This document shows, one piece after another, positions 22,851 through 31,736 of a DNA stretch of 41,266 nt. The stretch's first letter is position 1. Every line of letters begins with the position of its first letter. A program made the position numbers and the translations under genes. A model generated the notes under the pieces. It searched no databases. It worked only from the letters and a program-made list of their open reading frames with translations, and was not told where the DNA came from. This stretch comes from Patescibacteria group bacterium (lineage in GTDB: Bacteria > Patescibacteriota > Minisyncoccia > JAHIHE01 > JAGLIN01). The stretch covers positions 1-41,266 of the forward strand of contig JARGGI010000007.1 in the NCBI GenBank assembly GCA_029210775.1, written 5' to 3'.

Positions 22851-23549
22851 TTATTTTTGATTTTCTACAAATAAACTATGATACATACTTGCTCCGCCTC
22901 TGCCTTTTCGATGTCCATTATTTGACAACATTTCCCATACTTCATAAAATCTATTATATCCCGGATAAAGAAAATTATCCTCAAGGTAAAACACAATGTC
23001 TTCAGAAGACATTTTAAAATATTTTAACAATTCTTTTGGTGTAACACATCTTTTACTTAATTTTTTATCTATCCTTTTGATTTCTTCTTCACTATAGCTT
23101 ATGTTATTAAATTTAGAAGCATAAAAGAAAAATCTAACAATTTTATCTTTTTTTTTGCCACCATTGCCATTTTCAGTCTTAGCCCTATTGCCATTTTTTT
23201 CTTTCTTATCACACATTTGATAGTCTTCCCTTAAAATTTCAAATTTTAGTTTTCCTAAAACTTCGGTTGGAAGAAGATCGCCGACTTTAAAAATATAATT
23301 AAAATTATAATGTAACTTCTTAAGAATCTTTTTTGTATTATCTACATCAATTCTACTGAGCAATAGACATATTCTGTCAATTTCTGCTTTTTTTCCGCTC
23401 TTTTTTCTGTTTTTGCTTTCCGCAATTTTTCGCAGTATTTCAATCTTGATTGTTAAAGGAATTGTATGATGATAATTAAATTCATCATTGCTAACATCCT
23501 CTTTAAATAAATAACTATCTTCCTTAATAATATCACGAAATATTCCCAA
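22851..23549 (-). CDS. Hypothetical protein, basic and soluble
   Basis: 232 residues, with RBS GGAGG about 7 nt before the ATG at 23549. It is charged and mostly helical, with a low-complexity Lys/Asn/Gly insert (KKEKNGNRAKTENGNGGKKK, about 115-134) splitting it in two. The final part ends GHRKGRGGASMYHSLFVENQ. No signal peptide, membrane segment or known motif. A nucleic-acid role is only a guess from the charge. Confidence 0.65.
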   Translation of the reverse strand: MGIFRDIIKEDSYLFKEDVSNDEFNYHHTIPLTIKIEILRKIAESKNRKKSGKKAEIDRICLLLSRIDVDNTKKILKKLHYNFNYIFKVGDLLPTEVLGKLKFEILREDYQMCDKKEKNGNRAKTENGNGGKKKDKIVRFFFYASKFNNISYSEEEIKRIDKKLSKRCVTPKELLKYFKMSSEDIVFYLEDNFLYPGYNRFYEVWEMLSNNGHRKGRGGASMYHSLFVENQK

Positions 23550-23718
23550 TTACATCAACCTCCTCTTTTAAATTTTAAAAGAACAAGATATACCCTCCTT
23601 GTTCTTTTTTGTTTTATCTATATTTTCTATTTTTATTTCTGCCTATATTTTATCATTATTAAAATATAAGTCAAAATAATATAACTGCGCTAAAAAGTAT
23701 GACTTTTCAAATCAATCT

Positions 23719-24840
23719 TTATCCCCTTCCTTTAATAAAATCTTCTACCATTTCCTTAGCAACTGAATCTGAAAATTGTTTGAGCGGATGTTTCATAAAA
23801 TAAGACGAAGGACCTGAAACAGGACCACCAATTCCTCTGTCTAAAGCAAGTTTTGCGCATCTAATAGCATCAATAACAACTCCGGCCGAGTTAGGAGAAT
23901 CAATAACCTCAAGTCTTGCTTCAATATTAACAGGAACATTACCAAATTTTTTTCCCTCTATCCTAATAAAGGCTATTTTTTTATCATTAAGCCACGGCAC
24001 ATAATCAGAAGGACCGATATGAATATTATCATCATTCAACCTCGTTATCAATTGTGACTGAACAGACTCTGTTTTGCTTATTTTTTTGCTTTTTAATCTT
24101 TTTCTTTCAAGCATATTCAAAAAATCAGTATTTCCACCAACATTGAGCTGATATGTATTAACTAATTTTACTCCTCTGTCCATTAGCAATTTAGTCAAAA
24201 CTCTATGTACAATAGTCGCTCCTAATTGAGATTTAACATCATCACCAATTATAGGCACTCTTCTTTTTTTAAATTTATCCGCCCAAACTTTATCTGAAGC
24301 TATAAAAACAGGAATGGCGTTTATAAAAGCAACTTTTTCTATCAGACACTTGCCAGCATAATATTTGGTTGCTTTTTCTGATCCAACTGGCAGATAATTT
24401 ATAAGAACATCTGGCTTCGTATCTCTTAAAACTTTACTAACATCAATTGATGCTTGTTCTGAATCAACAGCAAACATTTCTTTTGTAGTAGTAGCTACGC
24501 CGTCCATAACGGGACCTTTCTGAACTTTGACATTTAAATTTGGAACTCTTGAAAATTTATCCGTACAATTCGGATAAGCAAAAATGGCCTTACTTAAATC
24601 TTTACCTACTTTTTTTGAATTGATATCAAAAGCAGCTACAAACTTTATATCGCCAATCTTATATCCACCTAAAACATTGTGCATGAGACCAGGGACCCTG
24701 GATGATTTTTCATTAATTTTTTTATAATATTGTACTCCCTGCACCAAAGAAGAAGCACAATTTCCAACGCCTAAAATAGCAACTCTTATTTCTTTTTTAT
24801 TTATTATAATATTGCTTTTTGTTTTTGTTTTTGTTTTCAT
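23719..24840 (-). CDS. ino1: Inositol-3-phosphate synthase
   Basis: 373 residues. It converts glucose 6-phosphate to 1D-myo-inositol 3-phosphate with NAD+ as a recycled cofactor. The Rossmann motif [16 protein letters not shown] (about 20-35) and [32 protein letters not shown] and [12 protein letters not shown] match the short actinobacterial/archaeal-type enzyme. The conserved Lys of KSQLGAT is present. No inositol-lipid synthase gene is visible nearby, so the fate of the inositol (phospholipid or a soluble compound) is open. It is a single-gene unit. Confidence 0.93.
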   Translation of the reverse strand: MKTKTKTKSNIIINKKEIRVAILGVGNCASSLVQGVQYYKKINEKSSRVPGLMHNVLGGYKIGDIKFVAAFDINSKKVGKDLSKAIFAYPNCTDKFSRVPNLNVKVQKGPVMDGVATTTKEMFAVDSEQASIDVSKVLRDTKPDVLINYLPVGSEKATKYYAGKCLIEKVAFINAIPVFIASDKVWADKFKKRRVPIIGDDVKSQLGATIVHRVLTKLLMDRGVKLVNTYQLNVGGNTDFLNMLERKRLKSKKISKTESVQSQLITRLNDDNIHIGPSDYVPWLNDKKIAFIRIEGKKFGNVPVNIEARLEVIDSPNSAGVVIDAIRCAKLALDRGIGGPVSGPSSYFMKHPLKQFSDSVAKEMVEDFIKGRG

Positions 24841-24952
24841 CTTTTTATCTTAATATTTAATCAGCAAACAAAATAATGTCTACCTATTAAACATTATACA
24901 ACTTTAAGAAATGATGAAAAGCTATTTATGCACAAATCAAGTTAAGTTTCTA

Positions 24953-24980
24953 TTGACTAAATAAAATATTGGTATAAAAT
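24953..24980 (+). promoter_or_regulatory. Promoter of the 40-residue gene at 25036
   Basis: TTGACT (24953-24958), 16-nt spacer, TAAAAT (24975-24980). The leader holds a small hairpin CTTGG/CCAAG (24992-25010) before the RBS. Confidence 0.6.
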
Positions 24981-25035
24981 CACAAAAGGCACTTGGTTTT
25001 TTATACCAAGGTCTAAATGGAAAGGAGATAAATCA

Positions 25036-25158
25036 ATGAGCAAAAAAATAGAAGCAAAGAAATTTGAAGACGAAGAAGACATAATTGGAAAATTTGTATG
25101 TAAGTTCCTAAAGGCCTTAGGACTTACAAGCCCCAAAAGAAAGGGCTACTTCGTATAG
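25036..25158 (+). CDS. Small protein of 40 residues, unknown function
   Basis: Starts MSKKIEAKKFEDEEDIIGKF and ends TSPKRKGYFV. The RBS AAAGGAGAT, 6-7 nt before the ATG, is one of the strongest in the window, and promoter, leader hairpin and downstream hairpins frame the gene. Charged N-terminal half, then a short hydrophobic helix (VCKFLKALGL). It is too well equipped for translation to be chance. No family is recognised. Confidence 0.65.
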   Translation: MSKKIEAKKFEDEEDIIGKFVCKFLKALGLTSPKRKGYFV

Positions 25159-25173
25159 TTCTTTGCGAGTGGG

Positions 25174-25278
25174 AGGAGAGCAATTCTCCTCCTGCGACCT
25201 TTCACCATAAATTTATTTTACCTAAAATCTATCACATCTGAAATTAGTCAATAACACTCTTAAGAGTTGTTTTTTTTA
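25174..25278 (+). terminator. Two hairpins after the 25036 gene
   Basis: First GGAGGAGA/TTCTCCTCC (25174-25195) without a T-run; then CTCTT/AAGAG (25252-25278) followed by T8, the likely terminator. The first could instead be an RNA-stabilising 3' structure. Confidence 0.65.
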
Positions 25279-25365
25279 TATATAATTCCAAATATCACTG
25301 TTGTCTAAATTTGAATTATAAGATAGTATTAATAAGTAATAATTAAAGCTAAATATCAATAAATT

Positions 25366-26601
25366 ATGAAAATGAAATTAATATTTTTTATATCCGTTTT
25401 TTTTATATCTTTGTTATTTCCATATAACAATAGGATTTCTGCCCAGGAAGAAAATCCAGAAAAAGTCAGAATAATTTATTTTTATGCTGAAAACTGTTCA
25501 AATTGCGAAATAATTGAACCTTTTATAGAAGAAATCACAAAAGAATATGACAATAAAATTGAATTTATAAAACACGATGTTAGAAAAAAAGAAGAATGTA
25601 GGCAGCTTTTTTTTCATTTTGCTTCAACTTATAATGTTCCAGCCGAAGATGCAAAGACACCAATAATTTTTATCGGAAAAGATTATCTTTTTGGAGTGTC
25701 AAATATCAAAAACAACCTCAAAGAAAAAATAGACATAGCAACGAAAAACAATGAAAGTCTATTATTTGACTGCCATGAGTTTCTTGATGCTTGGCCTAAT
25801 GTAGATAAGATTGATTTTGTTGGAGGAGATGGCGGTGATGATGGATGTAGTATAAATTTAGATACACAATGTATTATTGAAGAAAACAACAGAATAGATC
25901 AAAATAGAAAACTATCCTTAACTCTCATTATAACAACAGCAATTATTGATTCAATCAACCCCTGCGCTATTGCTGTTTTGATTTTCCTACTTGGAATATT
26001 GCTTTCGCTAAAATCATCCAGAAAAAAAATAATAAAAATTGGCCTTGTTTATATTGGAGCCGTTTTTATCACTTACTATCTTGCAGGTTTGGGAATTATC
26101 AGAATAATAACTCAATTTGACATTGCAAAAGAAATTGCAATTTTTGCTGGTGTTATTGTTTTGTTTGCTGGATTTATAGAGATAAAAGAAGGTATCTATC
26201 CTGACGGAAAACAAATTCTAAGAATACCAGAAAAATCCAAGCCTATATTTACAAGTTTTTTAAAAAAAGGAACTATCCCTTCAGTTTTTATCGCAGGTGT
26301 TCTTGTTTCTGCCTTTGAACTTCCATGCACAGGACAAGTTTATTTGGGAATTTTGAGTATGCTTTCACAAGAAAGCTTAAAAACCGAAGGATATGCATAT
26401 CTGTTTATATATAATTTAATTTTTGTTTTGCCACTTGTGATAATATTATTAATTGCTGCCTGGGGCTTTAACATTAAGCGTATGGAAAAAATGCGTAAAA
26501 AAACCAGAATGACCGTAAAACTTCTAATGGGCTTGGTTATGATATTACTAGGATTATTTCTGCTTTATCAAGATCAAATCATAAAAATGTTTGTGATATA
26601 A
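25366..26601 (+). CDS. Thioredoxin-like and CcdA/DsbD-type membrane fusion protein
   Basis: 411 residues. A signal peptide (about 1-26) leads to a thioredoxin-like domain outside with YAENCSNCEIIEP (CxxC, about 43-46). After a Gly/Asp-rich linker (GGDGGDDGC) the membrane half (about 180-411) has six segments, with the paired cysteines INPCAIAVL and ELPCTGQVYLG characteristic of CcdA/DsbD. This would carry electrons from cytoplasmic thioredoxin across the membrane to an outside thiol domain in the same chain. A likely role is thiol maintenance of the Cys-rich exported proteins seen in the window; that link is an inference. Confidence 0.88.
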   Translation: MKMKLIFFISVFFISLLFPYNNRISAQEENPEKVRIIYFYAENCSNCEIIEPFIEEITKEYDNKIEFIKHDVRKKEECRQLFFHFASTYNVPAEDAKTPIIFIGKDYLFGVSNIKNNLKEKIDIATKNNESLLFDCHEFLDAWPNVDKIDFVGGDGGDDGCSINLDTQCIIEENNRIDQNRKLSLTLIITTAIIDSINPCAIAVLIFLLGILLSLKSSRKKIIKIGLVYIGAVFITYYLAGLGIIRIITQFDIAKEIAIFAGVIVLFAGFIEIKEGIYPDGKQILRIPEKSKPIFTSFLKKGTIPSVFIAGVLVSAFELPCTGQVYLGILSMLSQESLKTEGYAYLFIYNLIFVLPLVIILLIAAWGFNIKRMEKMRKKTRMTVKLLMGLVMILLGLFLLYQDQIIKMFVI

Positions 26602-26722
26602 AAAAGATTAGCCAAAACTAATCAACAAAATTCATAAAAAACTATAACCCTAAAGCAAAGCGATATAAGCTCGAGACCATAACTACAGAATTATCACACG
26701 AGAACAAAGAAAAGTTAATCTA

Positions 26723-27133
26723 CTATTCTCCACTGTGTAACTTAAACCCCCTGTCTTCCGCTTCTTTCATGGAGTTAAAAAATATCTTGTTTTCATCCTT
26801 AATCCTCTTGACAATTGCACAATCTACTTTATGATAAATCTTGCTATTCTTGCTGGCTACAAAACTTCCGATAGATTCATTCATACCTGAACTTTCAGAA
26901 GTTTCATTGTCATCTCCAGAATTTTTCAATACGCTAACAGCCTTAATACTATCAACCTCACTTCTTATTAAATCCTTACAATCTTGATTTGTTTCTTCAA
27001 AAACCAATCCTCTATTTCCTGTCTGTTCTTGAGAATAAAAATATCCCGAAAAAAAACCAACGCAAAGAATAAGAAAGAATCCAATAAATATAAACACTTT
27101 TTCTTGATTTTGTTTTATAAAATCCAATTGCAT
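26723..27133 (-). CDS. Membrane-anchored protein with Ada-like metal-binding motif
   Basis: 136 residues. One anchor at about 13-33 (VFIFIGFFLILCVGFFSGYF), a variable linker, then SKIYHKVDCAIVKRIKDENKIFF with EAEDRGFKLH (about 96-134). This is the pattern of the Ada metal-binding domain (YH..C..VKRI..EN.I.F), but the closing Cys pair is missing because the protein ends at HSGE. Similar anchored one-domain proteins are frequent in CPR. Metal binding by the shortened form is uncertain. Confidence 0.75.
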   Translation of the reverse strand: MQLDFIKQNQEKVFIFIGFFLILCVGFFSGYFYSQEQTGNRGLVFEETNQDCKDLIRSEVDSIKAVSVLKNSGDDNETSESSGMNESIGSFVASKNSKIYHKVDCAIVKRIKDENKIFFNSMKEAEDRGFKLHSGE

Positions 27134-27226
27134 CGCTTTGTGATTAAATTAAAATTTATTTTATCATCATTTACTAAATAGCAACAATTGAGCACTTTAC
27201 TCTATTATAAACCATCATTTAAAAAT

Positions 27227-28447
27227 ATGAAATATATATTCCACTTAGGCAGAATATCATCATTATCAGTTGCTGAAATAATAACGATTTTTGATAAAAC
27301 AAATATAAACTATCAGATAAAGTTTATAAGAAAAAATGTACTTGTTATAGAAATAAATCAAGATATAAATTTCAAAGAACTGCTTCCGCAAATGGGCGGA
27401 ACAATTAAAATTTCGGAAGTTCTAAGAGATTATAAAGTTTTAGACGATATAACTGAAAAAATATTGCAAGAAGTTAACAAGAAGTCTGGCAGGAAAACTA
27501 TTGGCTACAGCATTTATTTTGAAAATGAGAAAAACCTCAAAACGTCACAACAGGTCAAAAAAATGTTTACAGATATAAAAAAATCTCTTTCTGAAAAATC
27601 AAGCGTGAGAATTGTTTTTCCTGAAAAAAATAAAAATGAACTCAATAGCGCTTCAGTTATAAAAAATAAACTAACAACAAAAGGTTGGGAATTTAATTTT
27701 ATCTTTTTAAATAACCAAATATTTCTTACAAAAACCTTAGCTATGCAAGATGTTGAAAATTATTCAAGGCGCGATTACGACAGACCAAAAAAAGATTCAC
27801 ACACAGGAATGATGCCACCAAAACTCGCTCAAATCATGATTAACTTAGCAAATATCGAAGAAGGAAAAATAATATTTGATCCTTTTTGCGGAATTGGAAC
27901 AATCCCTCAAGAGGCCTTGCTCAATGACTATAAAGTTATAGGAAGCGACGCAAATGAAAAACAAGTTGAAAATTGCATTGCTAATCTAAAATGGATATCA
28001 AAAAAATATAATATAAAATATCCAAATTACAAGATTTTTCAATCTGATGTCGGAGATATAATCAGAAAAATAAGCAAAAATTCAATTGATGCCATTGTAA
28101 CTGAATCAACCCTTGGACCAGTTTATACAAAAATCCCACAAAAATCTGAAATTAAAAACAATTTTAATCAACTTGAAAAAATATATTTGAGATTCTTTCA
28201 AACCGCAAAACTTGTATTGCGAAAAAAAACAAGGATCGTTGTTACAATTCCCGCCTATAAGATAAAACAACAATACTCATTTGCGCCATTTATTGACAAG
28301 TTGGAAAAAATAGGTTATTCTATCGTATGTCCGCTAAAGCGTGAACATATAACAAAATTTACAAAAGTTACTTCCAGAAACTCCATAGTTTACGACAGGC
28401 CAAATCAAGTAGTTGCTAGAGAAGTAATGATATTCGAAAATAAGTAA
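27227..28447 (+). CDS. Trm11-like SAM-dependent RNA methyltransferase
   Basis: 406 residues from ATG 27227 ([18 protein letters not shown]); the frame opens at a TTG 13 codons earlier but the ATG fits the family better. N-terminal half is a THUMP-like substrate-binding part. The Rossmann methyltransferase half carries [15 protein letters not shown] (SAM-binding, about 218-232) and, as motif [12 protein letters not shown] where DPPY or EPYLGP is expected. Relatives modify guanine N2 in tRNA. It is 14 nt upstream of rpmA on the same strand, so the two are probably cotranscribed. Confidence 0.85.
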   Translation: MKYIFHLGRISSLSVAEIITIFDKTNINYQIKFIRKNVLVIEINQDINFKELLPQMGGTIKISEVLRDYKVLDDITEKILQEVNKKSGRKTIGYSIYFENEKNLKTSQQVKKMFTDIKKSLSEKSSVRIVFPEKNKNELNSASVIKNKLTTKGWEFNFIFLNNQIFLTKTLAMQDVENYSRRDYDRPKKDSHTGMMPPKLAQIMINLANIEEGKIIFDPFCGIGTIPQEALLNDYKVIGSDANEKQVENCIANLKWISKKYNIKYPNYKIFQSDVGDIIRKISKNSIDAIVTESTLGPVYTKIPQKSEIKNNFNQLEKIYLRFFQTAKLVLRKKTRIVVTIPAYKIKQQYSFAPFIDKLEKIGYSIVCPLKREHITKFTKVTSRNSIVYDRPNQVVAREVMIFENK

Positions 28448-28461
28448 TTAATCACAAAACA

Positions 28462-28779
28462 ATGGCACATAAGAAAGCTGGTGGTACAGCGTCCAACCTC
28501 AGAGACAGTAAACCAAAATATCTTGGCGTTAAAATTTTTGGAAATCAAGCTGCAAAGGCTGGGAATATTATAGTGAGACAAAGAGGTAATCAATTCAGAC
28601 TCGGCAAAGGCGTGATGCAAGGTAAGGATCACACAATTTTTGCTGTAATTGATGGGTTCGTAAAATTCACCGAAAAACAAATCACAAAATTTAATGGCAA
28701 CAAAAAAAGAGTGAAATTTGTCAGTATTGTAGAAAGCAAAACTCCACAAAACGAACCAAAGAAAATTGCTGTAAAATAA
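28462..28779 (+). CDS. rpmA: 50S ribosomal protein bL27
   Basis: 105 residues, slightly longer than usual at the C-terminus. It begins [20 protein letters not shown], so the N-terminus that reaches the peptidyl-transferase centre is directly exposed without the cleaved leader known in Firmicutes. [28 protein letters not shown] follows in pieces as in the family. Terminator at 28804-28830. Confidence 0.96.
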   Translation: MAHKKAGGTASNLRDSKPKYLGVKIFGNQAAKAGNIIVRQRGNQFRLGKGVMQGKDHTIFAVIDGFVKFTEKQITKFNGNKKRVKFVSIVESKTPQNEPKKIAVK

Positions 28780-28799
28780 ATTTTATTGAATTGATATAT

Positions 28800-29188
28800 T
28801 TATAAAAAACAGGCGAAAGCCTGTTTTTTTGAATAATAAAAATATTTGTATGGATATTTTAATTCAACTACACAATAAAAATCAATCGGCCACTCGACAA
28901 GAACACTTGCTAATAGCCAAAGTCCAAATGCTATAAAAGTAATCCTGTTTACCTGTTTTGATTTTATTGATAATCTATTACTCAATTCAAAATATAAAAT
29001 AAACCACGCCCAAATAGGATTTAATATTGCAAAAAGATAAACTTTTTTATATTCGTCATCAGTTAATAGATCTTGAGATATTTGTCCTGGTTCTAATTTA
29101 GATAAAACTTTTTTTGCTACAATTAGAGAACCAATTATTGGGACTAAAAGCTAACCAGTATTATTAAATTAAGCATTACGCTTTTCAT
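28800..29188 (-). pseudogene. Frameshifted small membrane protein gene
   Basis: ATG 29188 opens MKSVMLNLIILVSF and stops; one base out of frame the sequence continues LLVPIIGSLIVAKKVLSKLE, then through AILNPIWAWFILYFELSN and FIAFGLWLLASVLVEWPIDF to a stop at 28800. Joined, it would be about 128 residues with three hydrophobic segments. A one-base deletion near 29150 explains this; a sequencing error is equally possible. A TTG at 28985 could restart translation of the last 61 residues. Confidence 0.55.
28804..28830. terminator. Intrinsic terminator after rpmA
   Basis: AAACAGGC-GAAA-GCCTGTTT with a tetraloop and T7. The opposite strand of the stem encodes the last residues of the frameshifted gene 28800-29188. 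Confidence 0.9.
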
Positions 29189-29253
29189 AAAATTTAATCT
29201 AAATTTTATTTATAAAACTACTTCGACTTTTCTTATTATTAATATTTAAACCA

Positions 29254-30888
29254 TTATTTATTCTTCATCCCCGCCTTTATAAACTCTCTAAACAAAGGAT
29301 GTGGACTCAATGGTCGGGATTTAAATTCAGGATGAAATTGGGAAGCAACGAAGAAGGGATGTTTATTTTTCGGCAATTCTACAATTTCCATTAACCTGCC
29401 GTCAGGAGAAGTACCAGAAAAGATCAAGCCCTGTTCTTGTAAAATTTCAACATAATCAGAATTAACTTCCCATCTATGACGATGCCGTTCTGAAATTTCA
29501 AAACACTTATAGGCATTGCAAGCAATGGTTCCATTTTTTAGCTTTGCGGGATATGCACCAAGCCTCATAGTTGCTCCATAATTTTTTTCTTTTAGATTTT
29601 TCTTTTGTTCTGGCATAATATCTATGACAGGATATTTCGTATTTTTGTCAATTTCAGTCGTGTTTGCCGTTTCTAGTCCGCAGACATTTCTGGCAAATTC
29701 AATACAAGCAATTTGCATTCCATAACAAAGCCCCAAGAAAGGAATTTTATTTTTTCTTAAATATTCAATCGCTTTAATTTTTCCTTCAACTCCCCTGCTT
29801 CCAAATCCTCCTGGAATAATTACTCCGTCTAATTTTTTTAATTCTGATAATTTTTCAGGACTTTTCTCATATTCTTCTGAATTAATCCATTCAATAATTG
29901 GTTTGCGATTATTTGCCCAAGCAGCATATTTAATTGATTCAATTACTGAAATATATGAATCTGAAAGCACAAAATCTCCCGTTGAAAAATACTTCCCTAC
30001 AATACCAATCCTTACCTCTCCTTGAAGATTGTGAACTTTCTTCACAAAAGTTCTCCATTCCTTTAAATCATTCTTTTTTGCTCTCAAATTCAATTTAGAA
30101 AGTATTCTTTGGGCCAAATTCTCATCATCAAAATTAACTGGCACATCATAAATGGAATCAACATCTGGTGCAGATAGAACACAATCTTTCTCCACATTAC
30201 AAAACATTGATATTTTTTCTCTCCTTGCCTGATCTATCCGCACTTCACTTCGACAAAGAATAAAATCTGGCTGAATACCAACCGAATTCAAAGACCGAGC
30301 TGCATACTGTGTCGGTTTTGTCTTCATTTCACCAATTTTGCTTGGCACAGGAAGATAACTCACTAAAAAGAAAAGGATATCTTTTGGTATCTGAAGTTTT
30401 AACATACGGGCAGCTTCTAAAAAAAGTATATTTTGGTATTCTCCAATCGTGCCACCTATTTCAATTAAAACAAAATCTGCCTTTGTGTTCCTGGCAACTT
30501 TTTTAATTCTTCTAATCACTTCCAATGGTATATGAGGAACAACTTCCACACATTTTCCTTCATATTCCAGGTTTCTCTCTCTATGTATCACAGATTCATA
30601 TACTCGTCCAGTAGTCATATAATTATCAGAAAGGATATCAATACCCAAAAATCTCTCATAATTACCTATATCTTGGTCAGTTTCTACTCCATCATCAGTT
30701 ACAAAAGTCTCACCATGTTCAATTGGATTCATTGTTCCAGCATCAACATTAATATATGGATCAATTTTAATAGCTGTCGTAATATAGCCCTTACCTTGGA
30801 GAACTTTTCCAATTGAAGCAGTTGCAATCCCTTTGCCAATCCCAGACATAACCCCACCTGCAACAAAAATATATTTTGTTTGTGACAT
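29254..30888 (-). CDS. pyrG: CTP synthase
   Basis: 544 residues, full length. It aminates UTP to CTP using glutamine and ATP. The N-terminal synthetase part begins KYIFVAGGVMSGIGKGIATA (P-loop-like) and includes the DPYINVDAGTMNP segment. The C-terminal glutaminase part has the nucleophile in LGLCYGMQIA (Cys, about 386) and the His/Glu pair in SQFHPEFKSRP. It stands 54 nt downstream of rplI on the same strand. Confidence 0.97.
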   Translation of the reverse strand: MSQTKYIFVAGGVMSGIGKGIATASIGKVLQGKGYITTAIKIDPYINVDAGTMNPIEHGETFVTDDGVETDQDIGNYERFLGIDILSDNYMTTGRVYESVIHRERNLEYEGKCVEVVPHIPLEVIRRIKKVARNTKADFVLIEIGGTIGEYQNILFLEAARMLKLQIPKDILFFLVSYLPVPSKIGEMKTKPTQYAARSLNSVGIQPDFILCRSEVRIDQARREKISMFCNVEKDCVLSAPDVDSIYDVPVNFDDENLAQRILSKLNLRAKKNDLKEWRTFVKKVHNLQGEVRIGIVGKYFSTGDFVLSDSYISVIESIKYAAWANNRKPIIEWINSEEYEKSPEKLSELKKLDGVIIPGGFGSRGVEGKIKAIEYLRKNKIPFLGLCYGMQIACIEFARNVCGLETANTTEIDKNTKYPVIDIMPEQKKNLKEKNYGATMRLGAYPAKLKNGTIACNAYKCFEISERHRHRWEVNSDYVEILQEQGLIFSGTSPDGRLMEIVELPKNKHPFFVASQFHPEFKSRPLSPHPLFREFIKAGMKNK

Positions 30889-30942
30889 AATATTTATATT
30901 TATTAATCAGTAAATGAAAAATAGGACACAAAGCCCTATTTT

Positions 30943-31389
30943 TTATTTTACCCCTTCAACTACTAAATTTATTCTCGCCTCAAGCCCATGATCAAAATCA
31001 ATAATTATTTCGTGTTCACCTATTGATTTTATTGGTTCATTCGTAACAATTTTGTTTTTTGAAACATTAAATCCTTTAACAGAAAGAGCTTTTAAAATTT
31101 CATCGTGTTTTATTGCAGCATAAAGCTTTCCTGAGGCATCTGCCTTAGCCTTGATAGTAACGGAAGCTCCTTCAAGCTCTCCAACCATATTTTCAGCAGT
31201 TTTTAAATCATCTTCAGCTTGTTTTTTAGCTTTTAGCTTCATTTCTTCAGCTTGTTTTTCAGCTATTTTTGTTGCAGTTTTTACGTATCCCCCGGGAATC
31301 AGAAAATTCATAGCATAACCATTAGAAACCTCTTTGATTTCACCAGTATTTCCTAGATTCTGCACATCTTTTATTAATACTACTTTCAT
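30943..31389 (-). CDS. rplI: 50S ribosomal protein bL9
   Basis: 148 residues, normal length. N-terminal domain MKVVLIKDVQNLGNTGEIKE with GYAMNFLIPGGYV binds 23S rRNA; a connecting helix (about 40-75, Lys/Glu/Ala-rich) leads to the C-terminal domain ending EARINLVVEGVK. bL9 is missing in several CPR branches, so its presence helps place the organism. It is probably cotranscribed with acyP and ctp upstream. Confidence 0.96.
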   Translation of the reverse strand: MKVVLIKDVQNLGNTGEIKEVSNGYAMNFLIPGGYVKTATKIAEKQAEEMKLKAKKQAEDDLKTAENMVGELEGASVTIKAKADASGKLYAAIKHDEILKALSVKGFNVSKNKIVTNEPIKSIGEHEIIIDFDHGLEARINLVVEGVK

Positions 31390-31447
31390 ATCTTTTAATT
31401 CTTACTTTCTTAATTAATTATATTTTAAACCAACCTTCTTATTAAGT

Positions 31448-31723
31448 TTACAACATTATAACAAATTTATCAAACTCCGCCTTATAAACTCCATATTTAA
31501 CATCTACCTTTTTAACATTAGCATTGTCTATACCATTATAACACCAATCAATTAATTTTTTCAAGTTTTTTTCATCACCCTCTGCAAATATTTCAACTTC
31601 ACCAGTTGGAATATTTTTTACCCATCCTGTTAAAGATAAGCTTTCTGCTTTTTGTTTGGATTTAATTCGAAAAAATACACCTTGAACTTTGCCAAAAATT
31701 AGCAGAGTAATACTTTTTTTCAT
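31448..31723 (-). CDS. acyP: Acylphosphatase
   Basis: 91 residues. It hydrolyses acyl phosphates such as carbamoyl or 1,3-bisphosphoglycerate phosphate. The active-site Arg lies in GKVQGVFFR (about 11-19) and the Asn in LTGWVKN (about 31-37). The frame starts 13 nt after the stop of the ctp gene, so the two are in one operon. Confidence 0.93.
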   Translation of the reverse strand: MKKSITLLIFGKVQGVFFRIKSKQKAESLSLTGWVKNIPTGEVEIFAEGDEKNLKKLIDWCYNGIDNANVKKVDVKYGVYKAEFDKFVIML

Positions 31724-31736
31724 ATAATAAATATTT

